A DNA stretch of 64,000 nucleotides from Citrifermentans bremense (GTDB taxonomy: Bacteria > Desulfobacterota > Desulfuromonadia > Geobacterales > Geobacteraceae): positions 2,520,001 to 2,584,000 of the forward strand of contig NZ_AP023213.1 in the NCBI RefSeq assembly GCF_014218275.1, given 5' to 3'. Position 1 is the stretch's first letter. Each line of letters begins with the position of its first letter. Shown here in pieces: positions 7,258-15,602 of this stretch. A model generated the notes under the pieces. The model saw nothing but the letters and a program-made list of their open reading frames with translations. It ran no database searches and had not been told where the DNA came from. The position numbers and the translations under genes were made by a program.

Positions 7258-7563
7258 TCACTCGGATAGCGGCGGCGCCCACTGGATCTTGGGCTGTCGG
7301 TTTTGCTTTGCAGGGGACTGCTCCTTTCTCGCCCCCTGCTCCTCGTTCCCGGGCTTCCCGGTCAGCAGTTCCTTAACCTTCTCGGATACCGCCCCTCCAT
7401 TCCGATCAAGCCTGATGTCCTTCACTTGCTCAATCTGATCATCCAAAATTACTGTTTGAGTCTTGCCGGAACTGTAGCTGATGACAATCTGGTCAGCAAA
7501 GGCAGACCCAGAGACCAAAGAAAGAGCTGCAACGAGATGTGCTGCCAAAGTTTTTACACTCAC
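7258..7563 (-). CDS. small secreted protein of unknown function
   Basis: I do not recognise a family. The 101-residue product from the GTG at 7563 has a clear signal peptide (VKTLAAHLVAALSLVSGSAFA), then a short domain QIVISYSSGKTQTVILDDQIEQVKDIRLD that looks like a small beta-hairpin module. A charged, Gln/Pro-rich tail ends in QWAPPLSE. GAGGTGG lies just before this GTG; an earlier GTG at 7575 is in frame but would put a charged segment before the signal. It stands alone between the ars and cys clusters with its own terminator. Confidence 0.65.
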   Translation of the reverse strand: MSVKTLAAHLVAALSLVSGSAFADQIVISYSSGKTQTVILDDQIEQVKDIRLDRNGGAVSEKVKELLTGKPGNEEQGARKEQSPAKQNRQPKIQWAPPLSE

Positions 7564-7703
7564 TTGCCACCTCACAAATCTACTGGTTCAGTTAAATATG
7601 CTCACAGCCCCTACAACATTCCTCTGTGGGGTAAGCAGCAGCCGGGGAAATAATCGCACAGCCAGTATTTATGTCAAGCCTTAGCCAATTCCGGTGCTCA
7701 AAG

Positions 7704-7740
7704 AAAAAGGCCAAGGAGCGATCCGACGCACTCCTTGGCC
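7704..7740 (-). terminator. intrinsic terminator of the cys operon
   Basis: Perfect 10-bp arms GGCCAAGGAG and CTCCTTGGCC are followed on the minus strand by five T. It lies 28 bases after the cysN stop. Confidence 0.88.
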
Positions 7741-7767
7741 ATGGGTTTTTACTGCGGGGTGGCTAGC

Positions 7768-9423
7768 TTAGATCCCGACCCCGTCGTCTCCGATATCCTT
7801 GTGGGGGTGACTGCTGCGCTTGTAAAGGAGCACGCTGATACCCTCAGGCGTCCGGTCGAACTCGAAGGCGAGGCAGTTCTCGTAGGCGACGAACGCGACA
7901 GGCTCCAGCTGCCCCAGGTCGCGCAGCCTGAAAAGCAGACGGTTCCCCTTAGCGAGGTGCTCCAGGAGACCCTGCGGCACGTCGAGCACGAAGGCCCCCT
8001 TCTCTTCCCTCAGGTCGACCAGGTTCAGGTTGGTCGCTGCCACCTCGCCGAGGCTGATGCGTCGAACCCAGGAGCTTCCGGTTCCAGCCCCTCCCTCGGT
8101 CAACTCTGCGACGTCCTTGGGGAGAGCCTCGACCACCATGCCGGCCGCCACCGTGGCGTTGGTGAAGCGGTCGATGAGGATGAAGCTGCCGGTATCCCTG
8201 TTCTCGCGGTACGGGTCGAAGGAGACCGGGCGGTCCAGCTCCAGCCTCGCCAGGCCGATCTCGTTCAGCCCAAGCGTTGCCACCTGCTTCTGCTCCAGGG
8301 TGTTCACGTCGGTCGCATAGTGGACCGCGGTCACCCTGCCGGGGGTGACACCTGTGGCAGTCTTCACCAGGTACAGCTGCCCCGGCTGCAGCGGTTCGTC
8401 GTGAAGCCAGACGAGCTGCGCCTCGGGATGCCGCGTGTAAAGCGGCGGCGCGTCGCTGCGTGTCAGCATGTCGCCGCGGCTGATGTCGATTTCGTCTTCG
8501 AGCGTCAACGTCACGGCCTGGCCGGCGACAGCCTCATCGAGATCGCCGTTCATGGTGACTATCCTTGAGACCTTGCTTACCTGCCCGGACGAGGCGACAC
8601 GGATTTCGTCGCCGGGACGGATGGCCCCGGAGGCGACGGTGCCGCAGAAACCGCGGAAATCGAGGTTGGGACGGTTCACCCACTGCACCGGCAGCCGGAA
8701 AGCCTGGTCGACACGGTCATCCTCGACCTGCACGGTCTCGAGGAAGTGCAAAAGCGGCGGCCCCTGGTACCAGGGGGTGTTGGCGCTCTTCTCGATGATG
8801 TTATCGCCGTTTAAAGCCGAGATCGGGAGCGCCGTGATGGAGCTGAAGCCAAGCGGAGCGGCGAATTCCCGGTACTCCCTCTCGATGGCGGCAAACTTCT
8901 CCGCGTCGAAATCGATCAGGTCCATCTTGTTGATGGCCAGGACGATATGGCGGATCCCCACCAGCGACACCAGGTAGCTGTGCCGGCGGGTCTGGGTCAA
9001 AAGCCCCTTGCGTGCGTCCACCAGGATGACCGCCACCTTCGCGGTGGAGGCGCCGGTCACCATGTTGCGGGTGTACTGCTCGTGGCCGGGGGTGTCGGCG
9101 ACGATGAACTTGCGGCGGTCGGTGGAGAAGAAGCGATAGGCGACGTCGATGGTGATACCCTGTTCCCGCTCGGCCTGCAGCCCGTCCAAAAGCAGCGCGT
9201 AGTCGATGGCTCCCCCCTGGGTACCCACCTTCTTGCTGTCCGCCTCAAGCGCCGCCAGCTGGTCCTCGAACACCATCTTCGAGTCCCACAGAAGGCGGCC
9301 GATCAGGGTGCTTTTGCCGTCGTCCACGCTGCCGCAGGTGATGAAACGGAGCAGCGACTTCTCCTCCTGGCTCTTCAGGTAGGCGAGGATATCCTTCTCG
9401 ATCAGATCGGATTGATGTGCCAT
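7768..9423 (-). CDS. cysN: sulfate adenylyltransferase subunit 1 (GTPase)
   Basis: GTPase subunit of ATP sulfurylase that drives adenylylation of sulfate to APS. The 551-residue product begins [12 protein letters not shown] and shows the translation-factor G1 motif [13 protein letters not shown]3 DTPGHEQY and G4 NKMD, followed by EF-Tu-like beta-barrel domains. The ATG at 9423 overlaps the cysD stop by one base (TAATG), which is translational coupling. A longer frame upstream is only read-through into cysD. No APS kinase (CysC) domain is fused at the C-terminus, in keeping with direct APS reduction by the adjacent CysH. Confidence 0.96.
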   Translation of the reverse strand: MAHQSDLIEKDILAYLKSQEEKSLLRFITCGSVDDGKSTLIGRLLWDSKMVFEDQLAALEADSKKVGTQGGAIDYALLLDGLQAEREQGITIDVAYRFFSTDRRKFIVADTPGHEQYTRNMVTGASTAKVAVILVDARKGLLTQTRRHSYLVSLVGIRHIVLAINKMDLIDFDAEKFAAIEREYREFAAPLGFSSITALPISALNGDNIIEKSANTPWYQGPPLLHFLETVQVEDDRVDQAFRLPVQWVNRPNLDFRGFCGTVASGAIRPGDEIRVASSGQVSKVSRIVTMNGDLDEAVAGQAVTLTLEDEIDISRGDMLTRSDAPPLYTRHPEAQLVWLHDEPLQPGQLYLVKTATGVTPGRVTAVHYATDVNTLEQKQVATLGLNEIGLARLELDRPVSFDPYRENRDTGSFILIDRFTNATVAAGMVVEALPKDVAELTEGGAGTGSSWVRRISLGEVAATNLNLVDLREEKGAFVLDVPQGLLEHLAKGNRLLFRLRDLGQLEPVAFVAYENCLAFEFDRTPEGISVLLYKRSSHPHKDIGDDGVGI

Positions 9424-10340
9424 TAGAAGTACCCCTCCTGTTTCTTCTTCTCCATCGAACCGGCCTGGTCGTGGTCGATCAGGCGCCCCTGGCGTTCGGA
9501 GGTGCGGGTGAGGAGCATTTCCTGGATGATCTCGGGCAAGGTATCGGCCTCGGATTCGACAGCGCCGGTGAGCGGGTAGCATCCCAGGGTGCGGAAGCGG
9601 ACCGATTTGTACTCGATCTTCTCGCCGGGCTTGAGTTCGAGCCGGTCGTCGTCCACCATGATCAGCATGCCGTCGCGCTCGACCACCGGCCTTACGGCGG
9701 CGTAGTAAAGAGGGACGATCGGTATCTGCTCCAGATGGATGTACTGCCAGATGTCGAGTTCGGTCCAGTTGGAGAGGGGGAAGACCCGGATGCTCTCGCC
9801 CGGCTTGATCCGGGTGTTGTAGAGGCTCCAGAGCTCTGGGCGCTGGTTCTTCGGGTCCCAGCGGTGGTTCGCGCTGCGGAAGGAGAAGATGCGCTCCTTG
9901 GCGCGGGATTTCTCCTCGTCGCGTCGAGCCCCACCGAAGGCTGCGTCGAACTTGTAGTGGTCGAGCGCCTGCTTCAACCCTTCGGTCTTCATCACGTCGG
10001 TGTAAAGCGCCGAGCCGTGGGTGAAGGGACTCACCCCCCTTTTCACGCCGTCCTCGTTCACGTGCACCAGAAGTTCCATACCAGATTCCTTGGCCATCCG
10101 CCCGCGGAACTCGATCATGTCGCGGAACTTCCAGGTGGTGTCGACGTGCAGCAAGGGAAAGGGTGGCGGAGCCGGGTAGAAGGCCTTACGGGCGAGATGA
10201 AGCATGACCGCCGAGTCCTTGCCGATGGAGTAAAGCATCACCGGATTGTCGAATTCGGCTACCACTTCACGGATGATGTGGATGCTTTCCGCTTCGAGTT
10301 GCTGCAGATGGGTAAATTGTCTGGTCATATGAGTTCCCAT
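9423..10340 (-). CDS. cysD: sulfate adenylyltransferase subunit 2
   Basis: Catalytic subunit of ATP sulfurylase, a PP-loop ATP pyrophosphatase-type enzyme forming APS and pyrophosphate. The 305-residue product contains the PP-loop as [13 protein letters not shown] and the family-typical [23 protein letters not shown] and [14 protein letters not shown]. An in-frame ATG at 10328 (MTRQFTHL) is an equally possible start. It follows cysH by 58 bases and overlaps cysN. Confidence 0.96.
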   Translation of the reverse strand: MGTHMTRQFTHLQQLEAESIHIIREVVAEFDNPVMLYSIGKDSAVMLHLARKAFYPAPPPFPLLHVDTTWKFRDMIEFRGRMAKESGMELLVHVNEDGVKRGVSPFTHGSALYTDVMKTEGLKQALDHYKFDAAFGGARRDEEKSRAKERIFSFRSANHRWDPKNQRPELWSLYNTRIKPGESIRVFPLSNWTELDIWQYIHLEQIPIVPLYYAAVRPVVERDGMLIMVDDDRLELKPGEKIEYKSVRFRTLGCYPLTGAVESEADTLPEIIQEMLLTRTSERQGRLIDHDQAGSMEKKKQEGYF

Positions 10341-10398
10341 TTCAAAGCTGTGTGCCGGTTGCCCGATGCTGCCACCGGGTAATCCCCTCGTTGGCTTC

Positions 10399-11091
10399 CT
10401 ATCTTCTGTGTAGCCCGCACTCTTTGTGCTCCGGATTCTCCCACCACCAGCGGCCGGCCCTGGCGTCCTCTCCCGGCTGTACCGCGCGGGTGCAGGGGGC
10501 GCAGCCGATGGATCGGTATCCCTCTTTCAACAGGCGGTTTTGAGGAAGCCGATGCACCTGCACGTAGGCCTGGAGCTCCTCTTCGTTCCAGTTAAGCAGC
10601 GGGTTCAGCTTCAAGATGCCGCCGTTTAAGTTGTCGAGTTCTATTGGCTTGAGATCTACGCGGGTCACGTTGTGTTCCCGGCGCATCCCGGTGATCCACC
10701 CGGAGAGCCCCTGAAGGGCCCGGCCCAGCGGCTCCACCTTCCGGATGTGGCAGCACTCGTGGCGGTTATCGAGCGACTCCCTGAAGGAGAAGAGCCCTTT
10801 CTCCCTTTCCAGCTTTTCGACCGCTTCATGCAGCGGGAAGTACCAGTCGATGGAGATGCCGTAGCGCTGGGAGATGGCATCGGCGACCTCGTAGGTCTCC
10901 TCGTTGAGCCTCCCGGTGTCCAGCGCGAAGACGCCGATCTCCAGACCGGCGGCCTTGGCCAGATCGATGATGGCGACGTCCTCCAGCGAAAAGGAGCAGG
11001 CAAGTTTGACCGGGCCCTGCGCGGCTTCGAGCCCGAGGCGGAGTATATCCTGCGGGGACGCGTTCGGGGAAAGTTCAGGAACAGATTTCAT
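10399..11091 (-). CDS. cysH: adenylylsulfate (APS) reductase, assimilatory, Fe-S type
   Basis: Reduces activated sulfate to sulfite in the cytoplasm. The 230-residue product has the PP-loop-like [14 protein letters not shown] and [13 protein letters not shown]. Two Cys pairs, [12 protein letters not shown] and GCAPCTRAV, mark the 4Fe-4S binding APS-reducing class rather than the PAPS-only enzymes. The C-terminal ECGLH carries the catalytic Cys. It is the first gene of cysH-cysD-cysN, so the pathway runs sulfate to APS to sulfite with no PAPS step. GGAAG precedes the ATG. Confidence 0.95.
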   Translation of the reverse strand: MKSVPELSPNASPQDILRLGLEAAQGPVKLACSFSLEDVAIIDLAKAAGLEIGVFALDTGRLNEETYEVADAISQRYGISIDWYFPLHEAVEKLEREKGLFSFRESLDNRHECCHIRKVEPLGRALQGLSGWITGMRREHNVTRVDLKPIELDNLNGGILKLNPLLNWNEEELQAYVQVHRLPQNRLLKEGYRSIGCAPCTRAVQPGEDARAGRWWWENPEHKECGLHRR

Positions 11092-11101
11092 AGCGGCTTC
11101 C

Positions 11102-11186
11102 TTTGCCAGGGTGTTACAGGAGCGGCACTCCCCTCACCCTTTAATTTCGTTGTTCACCTTGTACAATATGTAACCAAAGTAGTCAA
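11102..11186 (-). promoter_or_regulatory. cysH promoter and structured leader
   Basis: On the minus strand TTGACT (11186-11181), 17 bases and TACAAG (11163-11158) form a possible promoter. The leader then holds GGGTG (11139-11135) able to pair with CACCC (11113-11109), enclosing a small GGAG/CTCC hairpin. The loop TGCC of that hairpin could pair with the downstream GGCA, a possible pseudoknot. It does not match a riboswitch class I know. The remainder of 11187-11366 shows no gene. Confidence 0.35.
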
Positions 11187-11366
11187 GAAAAATTTATTCA
11201 ATTGTCACACGTCAAAGTAGTGTTTACAGACAGAACAGGATAAGAGATGCAGCAAAGGCCAAGGTCAACCACGTTAAATTACTATCGCGACAGGGTTTTT
11301 AAACAGGCAACCATCCGTTATCTTCTTGGAGATCATCTTGAGGAATTATCGAAGATCGGGAATATT

Positions 11367-11398
11367 CCACAGCTGCGGGTAGGGTAAATCAGCTGTGG
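11367..11398. repeat. inverted repeat in intergenic region
   Basis: Perfect 9-bp arms CCACAGCTG (11367-11375) and CAGCTGTGG (11390-11398) around 14 bases. It lies between the divergent cysH leader and the 3' end of the MATE gene. No T run follows closely, so its role is open. The left arm overlaps a 14-mer also present near 33410. Confidence 0.6.
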
Positions 11399-11409
11399 GA
11401 GGTGGGCTA

Positions 11410-11431
11410 CAGGGGCAACATGTTACCCCTG
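11410..11431 (-). terminator. hairpin downstream of the MATE gene
   Basis: CAGGGG and CCCCTG with the inner palindrome AACATGTT form a 22-bp near-perfect inverted repeat with one mismatched pair. It may end or stabilise the minus-strand MATE transcript, although there is no T tract. Confidence 0.4.
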
Positions 11432-11477
11432 CATACAGGTAAACAATCTAAAATAATGAATAGGAAGCTTTCAGAGA

Positions 11478-12827
11478 TCAAGCCGACAGTTCCGGTTCAT
11501 GGAGGACCCGGGTCCGCCTCCAGGCGCCGAAACGAAAGCGCAGGGACCAGATCAGCGCGGTGACGAAAACGAAGAAGGTGGCCAGGGTCCATTCTGCAAC
11601 CAGCCCCGGCATGGTGTGGTCGATGAGCCACAACAGCACCAGGAAGCCGGCTGAAGAGTAGAGGAAGGTGCGGGCAATCCAGCGGGTGTCCCCCGCCGAG
11701 GCGAGCACGCAGCCGATCATGACGTTGGCTGCATCGAAGAGGCAATAAAAGGCTACGAACTTCATGATCAGGGCCCCAGCGGCCACTATGGCGGCAGCGT
11801 CACTTCCCTCTCCGGCAAATAGCGTCATGAGGGGCGCCGACGCCGTGGCGAAGAGGACCGCCATGACCAGCATCCACACCTCGCAGATCAAAAGCGACTG
11901 CCAGGCGATGGCCGGGACCTGGTCGTCCTCCCCTGCCCCGCGGGCATGGCCGACCAGGATCCCTGCGGCCTGACCCAGCCCCAGCGCCGGGAAAAAGGCG
12001 AGTCCGTTGATACGGAAGGCGATGCTTGAGGCGGCAAGCTCCACAGTCCCCAGGCGCCCGATCGCCACCAGGAAAAGGGTCCACGCGGTAAGTTCGCCGC
12101 TGATCCTGAGCCCCATGGGGGTGGCAAGGGCGAGGAACCGGCGCCATTCCAACCAGTCAAGGCGCCGGGCGATCCGGTCCGAGAAGCCTCCGCCGAGGGC
12201 GAAGATGCCCAGGTAGAGCACGGCGGCAACGGCCTGGGCGCTTACGGTAGCAGCCGCCGCCCCGGCAATACCCATCCGCGGAAAGCCCCAGGCGCCGAGG
12301 ACGAGCCCCCAGGCGAGCAGCGCGTTGACGATCAAGGAGATGAAGGTCACCACCGTGACCACGGCAGGGCGCCCTATTCCCGAGAGCCACCCCGCGAGCG
12401 CCGAGCCGAGCACGGGGAACAAGGATCCGGCCATGCAGAGCAGGAAATAAACCTGCTCGTCGCCTGAAACCTGCGGCTCATGCCCCGCCAAAAGGAAAAG
12501 CTGCGCCAGGGGCCAGGCGCAGGCAAGTGCCAGGATTCCGGATGCGATTGAGGTGTGGATGCCGAGCCAGGCAGACCTGCGGACCCCGCCAGCGTCGCCC
12601 CGCCCGTGATTGTGGGCAACAAAGGTCCCGGCGTAACCGGCGGTCCCGAAAAGGAACCCCTGGAACAGGATGACCGCGAGCCCGGAAGGACCGATCGCCG
12701 CCACCGCCGCGCTGGAGTGCCGTGCCAGTATCAGCGCGTCGATGATCTGCATCAAGGTTATGGTGGAAGTGGAGAGGATCATGGGGCCTGCAAGTTTCAG
12801 CAGGCGCGGGATATGGTTCTGTTTCAT
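11478..12827 (-). CDS. MATE family multidrug/solute exporter
   Basis: Inner-membrane antiporter of about 449 residues with twelve predicted helices in two related halves, beginning MKQNHIPRLLKLAGPMILS. Family features include PMILSTSTITLMQIIDALILAR, the loop with GTAGYAGTFVAHNHG, a second-half segment GLRISGELTAWTLF, and small-residue-rich helices. The ATG at 12827 is chosen because the extra upstream residues from a GTG at 12857 do not look family-like and no clear ribosome binding site supports either. Substrate cannot be predicted. It is a single-gene unit. Confidence 0.9.
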   Translation of the reverse strand: MKQNHIPRLLKLAGPMILSTSTITLMQIIDALILARHSSAAVAAIGPSGLAVILFQGFLFGTAGYAGTFVAHNHGRGDAGGVRRSAWLGIHTSIASGILALACAWPLAQLFLLAGHEPQVSGDEQVYFLLCMAGSLFPVLGSALAGWLSGIGRPAVVTVVTFISLIVNALLAWGLVLGAWGFPRMGIAGAAAATVSAQAVAAVLYLGIFALGGGFSDRIARRLDWLEWRRFLALATPMGLRISGELTAWTLFLVAIGRLGTVELAASSIAFRINGLAFFPALGLGQAAGILVGHARGAGEDDQVPAIAWQSLLICEVWMLVMAVLFATASAPLMTLFAGEGSDAAAIVAAGALIMKFVAFYCLFDAANVMIGCVLASAGDTRWIARTFLYSSAGFLVLLWLIDHTMPGLVAEWTLATFFVFVTALIWSLRFRFGAWRRTRVLHEPELSA

Positions 12828-13025
12828 ACCGGCAATGTACCTCATCAGGTTCGGCACTGTCGAGCACTAAGGCCCTCTTTCCAAAAACAAGGTCGGCTTC
12901 CACCGGCATGCAATGCAACAGGTGAGATTTTGCGTTGCCTTCTCAGCACGATTCGGATAAATTCACACAATTAGCTAAAGAATCCTGAGCAAGTGAGTCG
13001 CACAATAAAGGAGGAAATAAAAGCT

Positions 13026-14405
13026 ATGGACCGTAGGGTAATGAGGAAGTCGTTAGCCGCTTTGTCACTGACGGCGCTGGCTATGACACAGACACTGTGG
13101 GCAGCAGAACAGGCGTCGTCTGCGAAACAGAAGGACGTTAAGTCCTGTTCGGTCTGCCACAAGCCCGTGGACGGGCAGATGCGGGCCTTCTTCGACCAGG
13201 TTGCGCTCAAGTCGGACAGCATCCAGCTAAAGCTCGACAACTCCTTCGAGGTGGTGAAGTTCGACGCGGAAGAGCTCAAGGTCATCAATGGCTCCGACCC
13301 GAAGAACGTGAAGAAGTCTCTGAAAGACATCAAGAAGGGCCACGAGGTCAGGGTGGCTTACGTCGTCGGGGCGGACGGCATGAAGCAGATCTCGGAGATC
13401 TCCATCAAGCCCGCCATGAAGGTGCCTGCGGAAAAGCAGGTGAAGGTCGAAGAGGTGGAAAAACTGTTGTCGGGAAAGGTGAAATACACCCTGGTAGACG
13501 CCCGTCCCCCGGTAAAGTTCCAGGAGGGATCGATCCCGACCGCGATCAACATCCCGCTCCCTGCTTTCCAGAAGAACCTGGACAAGCTCCCCAAGGACAA
13601 GGGGGAGTTGCTGGTCTACTTCTGTGCCGGAGTCACGTGAGCGCTCAGTCCCTCTTCCGCCCGTGAGGCGGAAAAAGCCGGCTACACCAACGTGAAGATC
13701 TTCCACGACGGAATGCCCGAGTGGAACAAGAGAAATTTCACCGTCCTGAGCGCGCAATCCCTCAGGGAGGGGTGGCTGGACAAAGAGGTCTCGTCCGTGC
13801 TGGTCGACCTGCGTCCCGAGAAAGAGGCCAAGGCCGGCCACATCAAGGGGGCGGTAAACCTGAATCCCGAAGCCGTTATCGCTGCGCTCAAACCGTTCAA
13901 GGAGCAAAAGCCCCCTATCGTGATCTATGACTCCAAGGGGGAAGGAAGCGCGGAGAAGGTCGCCACGGCGCTCGTGAAGGCAGGGTTCCCGGGACCGCGG
14001 GTCCTTTCCGGCGGTTTTGCCGCCTGGCAGGGAGCGAAGCTGGCCGTCGAGGCTGAAGCCCCGGCAACGAAGATCGCCTATGTTCCCAAACCCAAGGCCG
14101 GCTCCATATCCGTTGCCGAGTTCCAGGCGCTGGCCAAGGCGCTCCCGGAAAACGTTTTGATCGTCGACGTGCGCGGTGGCGACGAGGTCGAGAAAGGGAT
14201 GATCAAGGGGGCGAGGAACATCCCAGCCGACGAAGTCGCCTCGCGGCTGGCCGAGATCCCCAAGGAGAAGGAGCTCGTGCTGCACTGCACGACCGGCGCC
14301 CGGGCGGAGATGGCGTACAACATCCTGAAAGACAAGGGGTACAAGGCGCGCTTCCTCGACGCCAGCATCACCGTCGCCAGCGACGGCGGGTTCCAGATCA
14401 AGTAG
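13026..14405 (+). CDS. selenocysteine-containing exported rhodanese with three rhodanese domains
   Basis: The frame runs from ATG 13026 to TAG 14405 with a single in-frame TGA at 13638-13640. Translated as selenocysteine it reads FCAGVTUALSPSSA, which places Sec inside the active-site loop of the first rhodanese domain. An N-terminal signal peptide (RKSLAALSLTALAMTQTLWA) precedes CSVCHKP and a beta domain at about residues 40-130. Rhodanese domains follow at about 135-235, 240-340 and 350-455. The second lacks an active-site Cys (VIYDSKGEGS) and the third has HCTTGAR. A hairpin fitting a bacterial SECIS follows the TGA. AAGGAGG precedes the start by 11 bases. Without Sec insertion the protein would stop after 204 residues. 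A likely role is periplasmic sulfur transfer or redox; the substrate is unknown. Confidence 0.88.
13638..13680 (+). promoter_or_regulatory. SECIS element for UGA recoding
   Basis: After the TGA at 13638 come 14 bases, then the 7-bp stem TTCCGCC/GGCGGAA (13655-13661 and 13667-13673) with the loop CGTGA. The apical loop lies 21 bases from the TGA and contains the GU expected for SelB binding, within the usual distance for bacterial SECIS elements. Coding sense is kept through the hairpin (ARE AEKAG). Confidence 0.82.
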
Positions 14406-14423
14406 GCCCTCTTGCGGTCAACT

Positions 14424-14461
14424 GAAAAACGCCTCGACGGCTGCCCGTCGGGGCGTTTTTG
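14424..14461 (+). terminator. intrinsic terminator after the selenoprotein gene
   Basis: Stem AAAACGCCTCGACGG with CGTCGGGGCGTTTTT and a T run. It can act in both directions and also closes the convergent minus-strand gene at 14471. Confidence 0.88.
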
Positions 14462-14470
14462 TTCCAGGCG

Positions 14471-14779
14471 TCACCCTGTCTGGTTCGCCGGTTTCCACTC
14501 CCGCGGGTTTTGCTGAATCGCCAAGAGGAGGATGGGATCGAGCTTGAAATTCTTGTAGATGTAGTGGCTGGTGACTTCCTGAGCCTCCTCCTTGCGTTGT
14601 CCGAACCGGTCCGGTGGGGAGCAGCGGTACTCGATGAAGGAAAGCGTCGCAGGATTGAATAAAAGAGTGGCGGACCATCCTCTGCGCAGGGAACTTCGAC
14701 CTACAGCGATATCGATCGCAGAGTCCAGTTTCAGCACTTTGGCTTCGCCGTTCATTGCAGTGTAACTGCATGTCCTCAT
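14471..14779 (-). CDS. protein of unknown function under riboswitch control
   Basis: I do not recognise a family. The 102-residue product starts MRTCSYTAMNGEAKVLKLD at an ATG preceded by GGAGGT seven bases away. It has no signal peptide or membrane segment and is moderately basic, with a central FNPATLSFIEYR and a C-terminal stretch YIYKNFKLDPILLLAIQQN. The longer frame upstream (to 14857) overlaps the riboswitch terminator and is not expected to be translated. Its leader carries a GEMM-type aptamer and terminator, so it should respond to a cyclic dinucleotide. That suggests a role in surface, motility or extracellular electron transfer traits, which is inference. Confidence 0.7.
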   Translation of the reverse strand: MRTCSYTAMNGEAKVLKLDSAIDIAVGRSSLRRGWSATLLFNPATLSFIEYRCSPPDRFGQRKEEAQEVTSHYIYKNFKLDPILLLAIQQNPREWKPANQTG

Positions 14780-14840
14780 AGGCCCGACCTCCTGGATTAT
14801 TGTCGCCAACATCCTGAACCTGGTCATGAGCAGCCCGAAA

Positions 14841-14874
14841 CAATAAAAGCCCACCAAAAATGAAATGGCAGGCT
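14841..14874 (-). terminator. riboswitch expression platform (intrinsic terminator)
   Basis: On the minus strand AGCCTGCCA pairs with TGGTGGGCT over nine positions (two G-U), followed by TTTTATTGTTT. It starts right after the aptamer and lies 62 bases before the start codon of the downstream gene. Confidence 0.72.
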
Positions 14875-14875
14875 C

Positions 14876-14961
14876 TGACTGGCCACTTCGACAACCCCTC
14901 TTTCCAGAATGCTGGACAGGTGGCTTTGCGTCCCCAGGTTACCCTGGGTTTGCCTTTTCGT
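14876..14961 (-). ncRNA. GEMM-type (cyclic di-GMP-I family) riboswitch aptamer
   Basis: Minus strand. The core motif GGCAAACC is followed by a hairpin CCCAGG-GTAA-CCTGGG with a GNRA tetraloop, then GGACGCAAAGCC. This is the order and spacing of the GEMM core. The third helix is GCCAC (14924-14920) with GTGGC (14886-14882), enclosing a TCCAG/CTGGA hairpin. The base before GCAAACC corresponds to the purine that helps choose between c-di-GMP and cGAMP. Here it appears to be G, favouring c-di-GMP, but that needs a proper alignment. An intrinsic terminator follows directly. Confidence 0.85.
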
Positions 14962-14985
14962 GTGTATGAGTTTTCCGTCTGGATA

Positions 14986-15014
14986 TGGATACGATAATTA
15001 GCAGCAATTGTCAA
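14986..15014 (-). promoter_or_regulatory. promoter of the riboswitch-controlled transcript
   Basis: TTGACA (15014-15009), 17 bases and TATCCA (14991-14986) on the minus strand place the transcript start about 15 bases ahead of the aptamer. Confidence 0.55.
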
Positions 15015-15112
15015 TCAGGATGTGACTGGGCGTCTATGACATTCCCGCCTCGTTTTGTGACTTTCCCCTCCGCCCCTTCGCCACGGCAAAGCAAAAAATA
15101 GGTAGCAAAATA

Positions 15113-15132
15113 ATAGATAGCATGCTACCTAT
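15113..15132 (+). promoter_or_regulatory. MarR-type operator palindrome
   Basis: ATAGATAGCATGCTACCTAT is a 20-bp palindrome with one mismatched pair, ending five bases before the marR start codon. A half-site AGGTAGC occurs about 15 bases upstream. It is well placed for autoregulation of the marR-FUSC pair. Confidence 0.65.
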
Positions 15133-15137
15133 TATGC

Positions 15138-15602
15138 ATGACCCAATCACCAACAAAGAAGATCACCAAGAACAACCTCCTCTTCCACCTGGGGTTACTC
15201 ACCAGGAACTGGCGCAAAGTCCTGAACGCGGATTTCCAGAACTGCGGCCTCACCGAAGCCACCTGGCGTCCGCTTCTGCATCTCAGCCACCTGGGCGACG
15301 GCATCCGCCAGAAGGACTTAGCCGCCTCGGTCGGCATCGAAGGGCCGTCCATGGTGCGCCTCGTCGAGACCTTGATCGCGAAGGGGCTGGTACACCGGGC
15401 GGAGGACAGGACCGATCGCCGCGCGAAACTGCTTTCGTTGACCGACATGGGGCACTCGATGGTCGCGCGCATAAGGGAGACCGTCGTCTTCCGGGAGGAG
15501 CAACTGCTGAACAATTTCAGCGGGAGTGAACTGGAACAACTGACCTGTTTGGTGGAAAGGCTGGAGACGGCTGTAGCGGACGCGAGGCAGAAAGGCAAAT
15601 GA
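15138..15602 (+). CDS. MarR family transcriptional regulator
   Basis: A 154-residue winged-helix regulator. The DNA-binding region runs from LTEATWRPLLHLSHLGDGIRQ through KDLAASVGIEGPSMVRLVETL, followed by the wing AEDRTDRRAKLLSLTDMG, and helices at both ends form the dimer. It overlaps the exporter gene by four bases (ATGA), so the two are coupled, and the regulator probably represses the exporter until a phenolic or similar ligand binds. No Shine-Dalgarno is visible ahead of the ATG. A palindrome overlaps the start region. Confidence 0.92.
   Translation: MTQSPTKKITKNNLLFHLGLLTRNWRKVLNADFQNCGLTEATWRPLLHLSHLGDGIRQKDLAASVGIEGPSMVRLVETLIAKGLVHRAEDRTDRRAKLLSLTDMGHSMVARIRETVVFREEQLLNNFSGSELEQLTCLVERLETAVADARQKGK

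Noticed and set aside
7768-9582. Long cysN start 53 codons upstream
   Set aside because: The extra residues are the cysD gene read in another frame; the ATG at 9423 overlaps the cysD stop in the usual coupling.
11102-11140. SAM or TPP riboswitch upstream of cysH
   Set aside because: The conserved core sequences of those classes are missing; only generic pairing is visible.
12993-13640. A complete 215-residue single-domain rhodanese followed by a separate gene at 13692
   Set aside because: The two frames are identical and continuous across the TGA, the rhodanese fold needs both halves, and a SECIS-like hairpin follows the TGA.
14418-15014. A 198-residue minus-strand protein across the riboswitch
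   Set aside because: It would translate the aptamer and terminator; the 102-residue frame has the proper ribosome binding site after the terminator.
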